A stretch of 47,595 nt of DNA, from assembly GCF_002001005.1 (NCBI RefSeq), contig NZ_MUNX01000039.1, forward strand, positions 1-47,595. Reading direction: 5' to 3'. Below the pieces are notes generated by a model. It was given only the letters and a program-made list of their open reading frames with translations. It was not told the DNA's origin and did no database searches. Positions 1-8,344 of this stretch are shown piece after piece; within the stretch, counting starts at the first letter, position 1, and every line of letters begins with the position of its first letter. The position numbers and the translations under genes were made by a program. Source of the stretch: Flavobacterium sp. A45 (GTDB taxonomy: Bacteria; Bacteroidota; Bacteroidia; Flavobacteriales; Flavobacteriaceae).

Positions 1-106
1 ATTTTTAATTTAACATTTAAGCAGGTTTTCATCAAAAAATATAAATAAAAAAATAATTACTTTTATAAACCAAAAAAAAGTGATTTTAACTTTAAAAAAC
101 AAAAAA

Positions 107-559
107 ATGGATATATTAGATGAATTTGACATCAATATTATAAAAGAATTAGAAAAAGACGGAAGGATGGCATTCTCGGCAATTGCTACCAATTTAAAAA
201 TATCAAATACGATGGTTCATCAACGTATCAACCGTTTATTGGAAAATGGAATTATAACAGGAATCAAACCAACTCTAGACGAAAAAAAAATAGGCTATGA
301 TTGGGGAGCTTTCACAGGAATTACATTAAAAAAAGACCATGACTCAGCAAGAGTTATCGAAGAATTAAAAAAAATACCCGAAATCACAGAGTGTTATTTC
401 ATAACTGGTTCATATACTCTTTATGTAAAAATGATTGCCAAAGACCATGAACACATGAGAAAACTACTTTATGAGCAAATTGACAATATACCCGGAATTG
501 CAAAAACCGATTCATTAATAGAGTTGGGTTGTGCTTTTAAGAGAAACGTAAGTTTGTAA
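107..559 (+). CDS. Lrp/AsnC family transcriptional regulator
   Basis: A 150-residue protein with the two-part Lrp/AsnC layout: a winged helix-turn-helix in residues 1-60 (DILDEFDINIIKELEKDGR, then the recognition segment around SNTMVHQRINRLLENG) and a RAM ligand-binding and oligomerisation domain from about residue 65, containing the family TGSYTLYVKM strand. Such proteins are DNA-binding octamers that sense amino acids or related small molecules. I chose the ATG that begins MDILDEFD because it matches the family N-terminus; a GTG 27 nt upstream would add nine residues unlike the family. The effector is unknown. The next gene lies 83 nt downstream on the same strand, so it is a possible target. 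Confidence 0.92.
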   Translation: MDILDEFDINIIKELEKDGRMAFSAIATNLKISNTMVHQRINRLLENGIITGIKPTLDEKKIGYDWGAFTGITLKKDHDSARVIEELKKIPEITECYFITGSYTLYVKMIAKDHEHMRKLLYEQIDNIPGIAKTDSLIELGCAFKRNVSL

Positions 560-642
560 ATAATGTCCATTAAAAAAACAAGAATTAGTTCTCCATTTTC
601 AAGTTTAAGCTTAAAATTCACGACACTTTTTCTCTGTTACAT

Positions 643-2844
643 ATGCAAAACTGCAGATACATAATTTCCCTATTATGGTTGATGATATTCAGCTTCAACA
701 ACACCGCTACAGCCCAAAAGCTAGATAGCAAAGAAATTAATAGACTGAATAAAATTGCCCAACAAGTTACAATTATAAGAGACACATGGGGAATCGCACA
801 TATATACGGAAAAACTGATTCCGATGCCGTATTTGGGATGTTATACGCACAATGCGAAGATGATTTCAAGAGAGTAGAAATGAACTACATTGACAAACTG
901 GGCCGTTTAGCAGAGGTAAAAGGCCGAAGTTTTTTATACAATGATTTAGAAACCCGTTTACTAATTGATGCTAATGAAGCCAAAGCAGATTATAAAAATG
1001 CAGCTCCTTGGCTAAAAAAATTATTAAACAGTTATGCTGATGGAATCAATTTTTATTTACACAAACATCCAGAAGTAAAACCATTGATGTTAACTCATTT
1101 TGAACCTTGGTTTCCTTTGCTTTGGACAGATGGAAGTATTGGCGCAATAAGTACAGCCGATTTAACCAATGAAGAGTTAAAATCCTTTTATGGTAATGAT
1201 GACAAATATGCTTATGTCGAAAAAGTGAAAGACATGCAAACAGGCTCCAACGGATTTGCTATTGCTCCGTCCAAAACAGCCAGCGGAAATGCTATTTTAT
1301 ATATCAATCCGCATACCACTTTTTATTTTAGACCTGAAATACAAATCAATAGCCAAGAAGGACTGAATGCCTATGGAGCTGTAACTTGGGGGCAATTTTT
1401 CATTTATCAGGGGTTTAATGAAAATTGCGGATGGATGCATACATCATCGAATGTCGATGTAGCTGATGTCTATGCTGAAAAAATCACGACCAGAAACAAA
1501 AAGCTTTTTTACGAATACGATTCTAAATTATTACCTATATTAGAAAAAAAAATAACCATCAGCTATCTGGAAAACGGTAAATTAATTCCAAAAACTTTTA
1601 CTACATACTTTACCAATAAAGGACCAATTATGGCTAAAAGAGATGGAAAATGGATTAGTCTAAAATCCAACAACCGTTCTATGAAAAGCTTAGAGCAAAG
1701 CTGGCTACGCACAAAATCAAAAAACTTTGAAGACTATAAAAAAGCAATGGAATTGAAAGCCAATACTTCAAACAATACCGTTTATGCCGATAGCAAAGGG
1801 AATATTGCTTATTGGCATGGAAATTTTATTCCAATTAGAGATAAAAATTTAAATTGGTCTAAAGTTATGGATGGCACAACATCCAATACACAATGGAGAG
1901 GATTGCACGATCCATCAGAAACTGTCCATCTATTTAATCCTTCAAATGGATGGTTGCAAAATTGTAATTCGACTCCATACACCGTTGCAGGAATCAATAG
2001 TCCAAAAGAAGCTGATTTTTTGCCATATATGGCGCCCGATGGAGAAAACTTCAGAGGAGTAAATGCCGTTCGCATACTAGATAAGGGAAAAGAATATACT
2101 CTGGACAAAATAATTGCAGATGGTTACGACTCAAAACTCTCTATTTTTGAAGTTTTGATTCCTGCATTAATTTCCAGTTTTGAAAAAAATATAAAACCTG
2201 AAAATCCAATATATAGTGAACTTATAGAACCCATTACAGAATTAAAAAAATGGGATTTTTATGCCAATGAAAAATCGGTAGCAACTACTCTAGCTAATGA
2301 ATGGGGCTACAAAATAAACCCGATTATTCAAAAAGTATATATTGACGAAGGCGAAATGGATCAAGTCGAAAACACAATCCAATTTGCAAAAACTGCCACA
2401 CCCGAGCAGCTTATTCCGCAACTACAAACAGTAGTAAACGAATTAAAAGTAAAATTTGGATCATGGCAAATACCATGGGGCGAACTCAACAGGTTTCAAC
2501 GTACTTCAGGAGAAATTGATTTGACATTTAATGACAATCTCGAAAGCTTGCCGATTGGTTTTGGATCGGCGCTTTGGGGCAGCTTACCCGCATATAAAAG
2601 TAACTATCAAAAAGGTACTCATAAAAGATACGGCTACAACGGAAACAGCTTTGTTTGTGCTGTCGAATTTGGACCTAAAATTAAAGCTAAATCCCTTTTA
2701 GCGGGCGGAAACAGCGGTGATTCAAAATCAAAACATTTTATGGATCAAGCCGTAATGTATCAAAAAGGGCAATTCAAAGACGTTTTCTTTTATAAAGAAG
2801 ACATCGAAAAAAATGCAGAACGAACCTATCATCCGGGTGAATAA
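643..2844 (+). CDS. Penicillin acylase family (S45) amidohydrolase
   Basis: A 733-residue exported Ntn-hydrolase. Residues 1-25 form a signal peptide ending TATAQ. Family features in order are an alpha-chain segment with RDTWGIAHIYG (46-56), the self-processing junction GSNGFAIAPS where Ser202 would become the beta-chain N-terminal nucleophile, the NPH motif shortly after, and HTSSNVDVADVY, which supplies beta-chain residues near the active site. Known members cleave amide bonds of penicillins, acyl-homoserine lactones (PvdQ, AiiD) or other N-acyl compounds in the periplasm. Length fits the family. The substrate cannot be read from sequence; an acyl-homoserine lactone or N-acyl amino acid is as likely as a beta-lactam. 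A strong terminator follows directly. Confidence 0.9.
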   Translation: MQNCRYIISLLWLMIFSFNNTATAQKLDSKEINRLNKIAQQVTIIRDTWGIAHIYGKTDSDAVFGMLYAQCEDDFKRVEMNYIDKLGRLAEVKGRSFLYNDLETRLLIDANEAKADYKNAAPWLKKLLNSYADGINFYLHKHPEVKPLMLTHFEPWFPLLWTDGSIGAISTADLTNEELKSFYGNDDKYAYVEKVKDMQTGSNGFAIAPSKTASGNAILYINPHTTFYFRPEIQINSQEGLNAYGAVTWGQFFIYQGFNENCGWMHTSSNVDVADVYAEKITTRNKKLFYEYDSKLLPILEKKITISYLENGKLIPKTFTTYFTNKGPIMAKRDGKWISLKSNNRSMKSLEQSWLRTKSKNFEDYKKAMELKANTSNNTVYADSKGNIAYWHGNFIPIRDKNLNWSKVMDGTTSNTQWRGLHDPSETVHLFNPSNGWLQNCNSTPYTVAGINSPKEADFLPYMAPDGENFRGVNAVRILDKGKEYTLDKIIADGYDSKLSIFEVLIPALISSFEKNIKPENPIYSELIEPITELKKWDFYANEKSVATTLANEWGYKINPIIQKVYIDEGEMDQVENTIQFAKTATPEQLIPQLQTVVNELKVKFGSWQIPWGELNRFQRTSGEIDLTFNDNLESLPIGFGSALWGSLPAYKSNYQKGTHKRYGYNGNSFVCAVEFGPKIKAKSLLAGGNSGDSKSKHFMDQAVMYQKGQFKDVFFYKEDIEKNAERTYHPGE

Positions 2845-2863
2845 TCCTTTTTACAACCCAATC

Positions 2864-2897
2864 AAAACCTTGAAAGAAGAAACTTTCAAGGTTTTTT
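2864..2897 (+). terminator. Rho-independent terminator of the penicillin acylase gene
   Basis: A perfect 13-bp stem (AAAACCTTGAAAG pairing with CTTTCAAGGTTTT) with a 6-nt loop and a run of seven T begins 19 nt after the stop codon. Confidence 0.9.
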
Positions 2898-2944
2898 TAT
2901 ACCGTTTTTATTCAGATATTTGTAAAAAAGTAAAGCTATGAAAT

Positions 2945-3030
2945 GAGCATGACTCTAAATTGGTCGCAAGCACTAATGAAAGTATGCGGCGCGAGTGATA
3001 GCGAACAGGCGAAGCAATTACATATGACCG
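2945..3030 (-). repeat. Possible degenerate third copy of the GTCGGGC...CCCTC intergenic element
   Basis: Read on the minus strand, this gap contains TCGGTCATATG, then CTTCG, then GCTATCACTCGCGC, in the same order and roughly the same spacing as the conserved tail of the elements near 5.03 and 36.45 kb (TCGGGC..AT, TTCGG, GCTATCCCTC). No strong hairpin is obvious here, so the match is weak and may be a decayed copy. I see no gene in this gap. Confidence 0.3.
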
Positions 3031-3055
3031 ATAAAAAATAATAAATATCTACAAT

Positions 3056-3829
3056 ATGAAAAATTTAAAATTTATAGTTTTAGGAATGCTATTGTTAGGT
3101 GGTCAAACATTTGCTCAATTAAAACCGGTACAATACAAAGATGGAAATCAGATTTTAAATGGTTTTAAAATTACGCCAATAAAGAAGAGCATTCAAAAAC
3201 CAGGTATATTAATCTTACCCGCTTGGAGAGGCATTGATAAACTCTCTAAAGACACGGCCGATAAACTTTCAAAAATGGGGTATTATGCCTTCATAGCCGA
3301 TATTTATGGTGAAGGAAATTACCCAAAAGACAATAATGAAGCTGGAAATAATGCAGGTTTTTATAAAAAGAATTTTGAAGCCTATCAAAAAAGAATTTCT
3401 TTGGCCTTACAACAATTAATTATTTCTGGTGCCAATCCGGAAAACATTGTCGTAATTGGTTATTGTTTTGGGGGAACCGGAGCAATTGAAGCTGCTCGAG
3501 GTCATCTAAATATAAAAGGAGTTGTATCTTTTCATGGAGGATTAGGCAAAGACGATTTAAGATCTACAGAACCTATTACAGCAAAAGTTTTAGTATGCCA
3601 TGGAGCCGATGATCCTTATGTACCAACTGAAGAGATTTTGACTTTCCAAAAAGAAATGAAAGACTCAAAAGCCGATTGGCAAATGATATATTATGCTAAT
3701 GCTGTCCATTCCTTTACCAATCCAGAATCGGGAAATGACAATTCAAAAGGCGCTGCCTACAATGAAAAAGCAGCTAAACGATCTTTTGAACATTTCAAAT
3801 TATTCTTAAACGAAGTTTTAAAAAAATAA
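3056..3829 (+). CDS. Dienelactone hydrolase family protein, exported
   Basis: A 257-residue alpha/beta hydrolase with a signal peptide (residues 1-20, ending TFAQ). The dienelactone-hydrolase triad can be read: nucleophile Cys127 in the elbow GYCFGG, an Asp in GADDPYVP (Asp176), and His208 in AVHSF. The cysteine nucleophile in place of serine is characteristic of the family. These enzymes hydrolyse lactones and small esters; this one would act in the periplasm. The M28 peptidase gene starts 25 nt downstream, so the two are probably co-transcribed up to the terminator at 4.9 kb. The physiological substrate is unknown. Confidence 0.92.
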   Translation: MKNLKFIVLGMLLLGGQTFAQLKPVQYKDGNQILNGFKITPIKKSIQKPGILILPAWRGIDKLSKDTADKLSKMGYYAFIADIYGEGNYPKDNNEAGNNAGFYKKNFEAYQKRISLALQQLIISGANPENIVVIGYCFGGTGAIEAARGHLNIKGVVSFHGGLGKDDLRSTEPITAKVLVCHGADDPYVPTEEILTFQKEMKDSKADWQMIYYANAVHSFTNPESGNDNSKGAAYNEKAAKRSFEHFKLFLNEVLKK

Positions 3830-3854
3830 TAACCCTAAATATCACAATCACTAA

Positions 3855-4871
3855 ATGAAAAAAGCCCTATCTCTCTTGTTGTTTATCACAACTATTTCTG
3901 TTTTTGCCCAAACAAAATCGGTTAACAACGACGACCCTACCAAGTTCATGAATACCATAACAGCTGAAAAACTAAAAAACACACTCTATATTGTTGCTTC
4001 TGATGAAATGGAAGGACGCGAAACTGGATCTAAAGGACAAAAAAAAGCTGGAAAATATCTTATCAGCCAATACAAAAAAAGCAAAATTGCATATCCAAAA
4101 GGAGCTCAAAGTTATTACCAATCAATACCAGCTTCTTTCTTGAATGCCAAACGTAACGAAAACTTACCTGATTCTGAAAACATTTGGGCCTACATTGAAG
4201 GTTCTGAAAAACCAGATGAAGTTTTGGTTATTTCGGCGCACTATGACCACGTAGGTGTAAAAAATGGAGAAATCTACAACGGTGCCGACGACGATGGTTC
4301 AGGAACGGTAGCGATTCTTCAAATTGCTGAAGCTTTTCAAAAAGCAAAAAAGGATGGACATGGGCCAAAACGTTCCATATTATTTCTACACGTTACTGGC
4401 GAAGAACACGGTCTGCATGGCTCCCGTTTCTACTCTGAAAACCCATTGTTCCCTATCGCCAATACAATTGCTAACATTAACATTGATATGATAGGCCGCC
4501 GCGACATAGAACACGCCAACACCAATAATTACGTATATGTAATAGGCGCAGATAGATTATCAAGCGATTTACACAATATTACAGTTGCGCAGAATAACAA
4601 ATACACCAATTTGGACTTGGATTTTAAATTCAACGATCCAAAAGACCCAAACCATTTTTACGAGCGCTCTGATCATTATAATTTTGCAAAATTTGGTATC
4701 CCTGCTGTATTTCTTTTCAATGGTGTACATGAGGATTACCATAAAAAATCAGATGAGCCAAATAAAATAGAATATGATGCCTTAGCAAAAAGAACAAAAT
4801 TGGCTTTTGTAATTGCCTGGGAATTGGCTAACAGACCTGATAGAATTGTGGTTGACAAGCCTATTAAGTAA
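3855..4871 (+). CDS. M28 family zinc metallopeptidase, exported
   Basis: A 338-residue exported aminopeptidase-type enzyme with an N-terminal signal peptide (ending FAQ). The co-catalytic di-zinc site is complete: His129 in SAHYDHVG, bridging Asp145 in NGADDDGSG, the general-base and ligand pair Glu183-Glu184 in TGEEHG, Asp211 in NINIDMIGR, and a C-terminal His in the HEDYHKKSDE region. Members remove N-terminal amino acids from peptides in the periplasm or outside the cell. It follows the dienelactone hydrolase closely and ends at a good terminator. A decayed copy of this gene's 3' end and terminator lies about 2 kb downstream. Confidence 0.93.
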   Translation: MKKALSLLLFITTISVFAQTKSVNNDDPTKFMNTITAEKLKNTLYIVASDEMEGRETGSKGQKKAGKYLISQYKKSKIAYPKGAQSYYQSIPASFLNAKRNENLPDSENIWAYIEGSEKPDEVLVISAHYDHVGVKNGEIYNGADDDGSGTVAILQIAEAFQKAKKDGHGPKRSILFLHVTGEEHGLHGSRFYSENPLFPIANTIANINIDMIGRRDIEHANTNNYVYVIGADRLSSDLHNITVAQNNKYTNLDLDFKFNDPKDPNHFYERSDHYNFAKFGIPAVFLFNGVHEDYHKKSDEPNKIEYDALAKRTKLAFVIAWELANRPDRIVVDKPIK

Positions 4872-4899
4872 CAATCGAATCCATTCAAAATAGAATTAA

Positions 4900-4934
4900 A
4901 AAAAGAGCTTAGAAGTATTTCAAAGCTCTTTTTT
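4900..4934 (+). terminator. Terminator after the M28 peptidase gene
   Basis: The stem AAAGAGCTT / AAGCTCTTT has a 12-nt loop and is followed by a T run. It lies 28 nt after the stop codon. Confidence 0.85.
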
Positions 4935-4971
4935 TCCTTAATATGATTTCAAAATTCAAAAGATTAGAGCG

Positions 4972-5095
4972 TGCCACCATAAAGAAAAGTGGCCAACAAT
5001 ACTTAACCTTTAATTCGGCCACTTTTCTTTATGCTGTCGGGCCATATGCGCTAATTCGGTAGCTTGCTGCTGTCCCTCACGCAGACCAATTGGAA
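4972..5095 (+). repeat. Hairpin-plus-tail intergenic element, copy A
   Basis: A perfect 17-bp inverted repeat (4978-4994 with 5017-5033; arms CATAAAGAAAAGTGGCC and complement) encloses a 22-nt loop. The tail starts ATGCTGTCGGGC and runs through TTCGGTA, GCTGTCCCTC and GCAG. The tail aligns without gaps to the element near 36.45 kb at about 42 of 60 positions. The stem sequence differs between the copies while the pairing is kept, which points to a structured repeat and not to leftover coding sequence. Confidence 0.75.
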
Positions 5096-5114
5096 TCGAC
5101 AACAATAGTACCAA

Positions 5115-5153
5115 GAAAAAAAAACCGCCCTAAAAATTACTTTAAGACGGTTC
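5115..5153 (-). terminator. Terminator of the small secreted-protein gene
   Basis: On the minus strand, AACCGTCTTAAA pairs with TTTAGGGCGGTT (two G-U pairs) ahead of a run of nine T. It starts 24 nt past the stop of the gene ending at 5177. Confidence 0.8.
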
Positions 5154-5176
5154 GATTAAATTAAATTCCTAAAAAA

Positions 5177-5656
5177 TTAATACGTGTAAGCTGTCGCCGT
5201 TAGTTTATCCGTTTTATTTGAAGTAATCACAATAAATTGATGTCCTTTTGATGCCGCATTTTGCTTCAATTTATTTTCACCCATCTCAGACAAAGACCAT
5301 CTTGTTTCTCCTTTGGCAATACCCAAATAACTAATCAAATTATCAGATTTTGTCAACCCAATTGTTTCAGATTCTTTCAATACAATCACTTTCTTATAGT
5401 CGGGTTTCTCGGCAAAATTTATCTTTTCAGATATAATCTTAGAATTGCTTTTGGATTTTTCAATCAACTGAGACACAGCGAATCGGCTAATTTTATGCTC
5501 TTCCATACTACCAGGATAGGCATAGTAAACTAAATTGTTTTCAGCTTTTATAAAATTTACATCTAATTTTTCACCATTGTGTTTAATGATTTCGTGCGTT
5601 TGTGCAAAAAATTGAACTGTAAACAATACAGCTATTGCAGTTATGATATTTTTCAT
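5177..5656 (-). CDS. Small secreted protein of unknown function
   Basis: A 159-residue protein starting MKNIITAIAVLFTVQFFAQ, a clear Sec signal peptide; this ATG is preferred over one eight codons upstream that would place charged residues before the signal. The mature part opens with HEIIKHNGEKLDVNFIKAENNLVYY, a pattern seen in many flavobacterial secreted proteins that begin with a short beta-rich motif. The C-terminus (LSEMGENKLKQNAASKGHQ, then FIVITS) looks like a small alpha/beta module of the kind found in envelope stress proteins. I do not recognise a named family. It is transcribed alone, with its own terminator. Confidence 0.8.
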   Translation of the reverse strand: MKNIITAIAVLFTVQFFAQTHEIIKHNGEKLDVNFIKAENNLVYYAYPGSMEEHKISRFAVSQLIEKSKSNSKIISEKINFAEKPDYKKVIVLKESETIGLTKSDNLISYLGIAKGETRWSLSEMGENKLKQNAASKGHQFIVITSNKTDKLTATAYTY

Positions 5657-5751
5657 TTTTGATATGTGTTGTTTAACCACGATATTATCGTAGCAGATTT
5701 TAATAATTATTTTATAATAGTTTTCCAGATAATCAAACTATTGAAACATAA

Positions 5752-6057
5752 TTATACTTTTTCGGGAGGAGGTGTTAGATTTTTAAAACAAAATTCTTTA
5801 ACGGTAAATGAATATAAAGAATTGATGTCTTTTGAATTGGGTAATAAGTATAACCCAAAATTTGAATAATCAATTTGACTTACAAACAAAGTCTTTAATT
5901 TATTTTCTGTTTGATTTTCAGAATCTCCTTTTTCGGTTGTTTCAAAATAACTGTATTTTTCATTTTCTACTAGCACAGACAATTTATCACTTATCCAGAT
6001 TAAGGAAAAAGTGACGATTATGAGTGAAAGGAAAATATTAAAAACATTATTTTTCAT
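5752..6057 (-). CDS. Small membrane-anchored protein, unknown
   Basis: A 101-residue product. Residues 1-30 (NVFNIFLSLIIVTFSLIWI) form one hydrophobic helix and the rest is a short polar, periplasmic-looking segment rich in Ser, Asn and Glu, ending LTPPPEKV. I do not recognise a family. The frame on the opposite strand is shorter and lacks protein character. It could be a species-specific orphan gene or a decayed one; the membrane helix right after the start codon is the main argument that it is real. Confidence 0.55.
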   Translation of the reverse strand: MKNNVFNIFLSLIIVTFSLIWISDKLSVLVENEKYSYFETTEKGDSENQTENKLKTLFVSQIDYSNFGLYLLPNSKDINSLYSFTVKEFCFKNLTPPPEKV

Positions 6058-6198
6058 ATTGCAAATTTATAGATAAAGCCTTGTATTTACAAGCTTTTTC
6101 AAAACAAAGCACCTTTTAATCACAACTATTCTCCTTTACATAAACACTGTCTCATTTTTGGTAGTAAGCTCACAAAAATAGATCCGCTTTAAATTTTA

Positions 6199-6220
6199 AC
6201 CCCTATTTTTTTTAGGGGGT
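6199..6220. other. Stand-alone ACCCCTA/TAGGGGT hairpin
   Basis: ACCCCTA pairs with TAGGGG(G)T around a T-rich loop in the 308-nt gap between two minus-strand genes. It is too far from either gene to assign. The rest of the gap holds no gene that I can see. Confidence 0.45.
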
Positions 6221-6302
6221 ATCACAACTATTCTTTTGCCTGGAATCTAAAATCAATTTAATTCCACTTTATGTGAAAATAAAATCACATCTATAAAATC
6301 AT

Positions 6303-6345
6303 AAAAAAAACGAAACCTTCTCAAAAATTGACAAGATTTCGTTTT
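6303..6345 (-). terminator. Terminator of the YegP-type gene
   Basis: On the minus strand, AAAACGAAA pairs with TTTCGTTTT, followed by a run of T. It lies 20 nt downstream of the stop codon. Confidence 0.8.
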
Positions 6346-6365
6346 AATAAAATAATTATAGTTGA

Positions 6366-6695
6366 CTACAAATCTTCTTTTACATCCGCATCTGGAGCAT
6401 TTTTCTTTACGGATTCAATTCCGTTATCGCGCGCCGAAACCGATTCATACATTTCACTGCTACCAATAATTTGACCGTTGGTTGATTTAAGATTAAAATA
6501 AAGTTTTCCGTTTTTGGCTTCCAATTTATCAAATCGTGCATCGTCTTGAGAATTTTTCCTGACCGATTCTATTCCATTTTCACAAGCTGCTTTGGATGCA
6601 TATCCTTCACTTGCAAGAATAACTTGCCCATTTCCTGCTTTTAACACAAATTGAAATTCATCATTTTTTCTTTTACTAACTAAAAATGTTCCCAT
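6366..6695 (-). CDS. YegP family (DUF1508) tandem-domain protein
   Basis: A 109-residue protein made of two copies of the DUF1508 module: residues 4-52 (FQFVLKAGNGQVILASEGY, then CENGIESVRKN) and 55-104 (LYFNLKSTNGQIIGSSEMY, then RDNGIESVKKN). This two-module arrangement and length match E. coli YegP. The fold is a small swapped beta/alpha unit; the function is not established. There is no signal peptide, so it is cytoplasmic. It is a single-gene unit with its own terminator. Confidence 0.93.
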   Translation of the reverse strand: MGTFLVSKRKNDEFQFVLKAGNGQVILASEGYASKAACENGIESVRKNSQDDARFDKLEAKNGKLYFNLKSTNGQIIGSSEMYESVSARDNGIESVKKNAPDADVKEDL

Positions 6696-6859
6696 AGCTA
6701 TTATTTAAATTGTTTATTATAAGCAATTTAATAAAAATTAATCTATTTTAAATTAAGAAAATAATAATTATTCTGTCACAAAACTTAAAACCAAAAATTA
6801 CTTCGAGGCTCTTATTGACAGCTCTTATTCATCAAAAAGTGATTTGAAGGAAATTACTG

Positions 6860-6957
6860 AACATTTATATTGACTGTCGTGATGTTGAACATACCAAATT
6901 ACTGGGGAATTGGCTGACAGACTAGAAAGAATTATAGTTGACAAACCTCTTAAATAG
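6860..6957 (+). pseudogene. Remnant of a second M28 peptidase gene (internal deletion, frameshift)
   Basis: Two blocks match the intact M28 gene upstream. The first (6860-6895) reads NIYID..CRDVEHT against NINIDMIGRRDIEHA. The second, in another frame (6907-6957), reads ELADRLERIIVDKPLK-stop against ELANRPDRIVVDKPIK-stop, with about 80 percent nucleotide identity. Roughly 100 codons that lie between them in the intact gene are missing. Together with the similar terminator downstream, this is the relic of a duplicated peptidase gene. The rest of the 488-nt gap has no gene. Confidence 0.8.
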
Positions 6958-7002
6958 TAGTTTTTAGTAGGCCGTAATTTGCATTCTGTCTCATAATTAA
7001 GT

Positions 7003-7041
7003 TAAAAAAAGAGTTTTGAAGCAATTCAAAGCTCTTTTTTT
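7003..7041 (+). terminator. Terminator retained by the M28 remnant
   Basis: AAAGAGTTTTGAA pairs with TTCAAAGCTCTTT around a short loop and is followed by T. Its sequence parallels the terminator after the intact M28 gene (both end CAAAGCTCTTTTTTT), which shows that the duplication reached past the stop codon. Confidence 0.8.
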
Positions 7042-7183
7042 ATTAAATTACAAACTCATATACATCCAACATACTTTGTAAAACAAGGTGAATAAAATTC
7101 GAGTTTTAATAAACAAAGAGAGAATATCTAAATAGTTCTTTTAAATTGACAATAAAATATAGAAATACTTTCAATCAAAAATA

Positions 7184-8296
7184 ATGACAGAAAAGCAAAA
7201 TTCAAATCCAACTCCAAACAGTAATTATATATTTGAACATTTCTTCGAACTATCAGCTGATTTGTTATGTATAGCTGGATTTGACGGTTTTTTTGTAAAA
7301 ATAAATCCTGCTGTCTCTAAATTATTGGGTTATACCAATGAAGAATTATTTTCAAAACCAATTAACGAATTTGTCCATAAAGATGACAGGGTGCATACGG
7401 CAAAGGTTCGAAAAGAACTTCTCAATAATAACCCCCTGTTGAATTTTGAAAATCGATATGTAACAAAGAATGGCGAAATTGTATGGCTATCATGGACATC
7501 TATGCCAATCACAGAAGAAAAATTAGTTTATGCAGTTGCCAAAAACATCACTCACAACAAAAAAATAGAAGAAGAACGAAATTTACTTCTCTCGAAAATT
7601 ACAAAAATCAATAAAGATCTCAAGAAATTAAGCTATACCAATTCTCATGACTTGAGATCGCCCGTAAATAATCTTCTTTCAATTTTCAGTCTTTTAGATA
7701 TCTCAAAAATTGAAGACCCCGAAACACTTCAATTTATCGAAATGCTAAAATCAACCAGTGAAAATTTAAAACAAACCTTAAACGATTATGTAGACATTTT
7801 AATTCACGAAGACAATATAACCACTCTGGTTGAAGAATTGGACCTGAATGAATCGCTAAATACAGTCATGGATTCTATAAGTTCTTTAATCCAAAATTCA
7901 AAAGTCACCTTTAAAATTAACTTTAGCGAACTTGAAAAAGTTAATTTCAATAAAGCATACTTAGAAAGTATATTCCTGAATTTAATAACGAATTCCATTA
8001 AATATGCGAAACCAGGTTGCCCTCCAATTATTTCTGTTTATTCTAAAAAAAATAATGAAATAGATCAATTGTTTTTTTCAGACGACGGAATAGGCTTCGA
8101 TATGGAACTTGTAAAAGACAAAGTATTTGGTTTGCATCAAAAATTCCATAACCACATTGATAGCAAAGGAATTGGACTCTATTTAATCAACAATCACATT
8201 ACCAGTTTAGGAGGTAAAATTGAAGTTGACAGCAAAATCAATGAGGGAACAAAATTCACTATATCCTTTAAAAAAGAATCGGCGATTCAAACTTGA
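7184..8296 (+). CDS. PAS-domain sensor histidine kinase (orphan)
   Basis: A 370-residue soluble kinase with no membrane helix. A PAS domain occupies residues 15-128 (FELSADLLCIAGFDGFFVKI, later RYVTKNGEIVWLSWTSMPI and YAVAKNITHNKK). The dimerisation/phosphoacceptor helix carries His155 in the H-box SHDLRSPVNNLLS. The ATPase domain has an N-box with Asn266 and Asn270 (NLITNSIKYA), G1 box DDGIGFD (300-306) and G2 box SKGIGLYL (327-334). All catalytic boxes are intact. It should sense a cytoplasmic signal or small ligand. No response regulator is adjacent, so its partner is encoded elsewhere. Confidence 0.93.
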   Translation: MTEKQNSNPTPNSNYIFEHFFELSADLLCIAGFDGFFVKINPAVSKLLGYTNEELFSKPINEFVHKDDRVHTAKVRKELLNNNPLLNFENRYVTKNGEIVWLSWTSMPITEEKLVYAVAKNITHNKKIEEERNLLLSKITKINKDLKKLSYTNSHDLRSPVNNLLSIFSLLDISKIEDPETLQFIEMLKSTSENLKQTLNDYVDILIHEDNITTLVEELDLNESLNTVMDSISSLIQNSKVTFKINFSELEKVNFNKAYLESIFLNLITNSIKYAKPGCPPIISVYSKKNNEIDQLFFSDDGIGFDMELVKDKVFGLHQKFHNHIDSKGIGLYLINNHITSLGGKIEVDSKINEGTKFTISFKKESAIQT

Positions 8297-8344
8297 TCTA
8301 CTGATCCCTGTTTTGGTGAAATTTCACGCGAAACTTAACTGTAC

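Noticed and set aside
604..615. Perfect 12-bp palindrome TTTAAGCTTAAA before the penicillin acylase gene
   Set aside because: Short AT-rich palindromes are expected by chance in this composition; no second copy was seen.
5666..5869. 67-codon frame opposite the small membrane-protein gene
   Set aside because: The opposite frame is longer and starts with a proper membrane helix.
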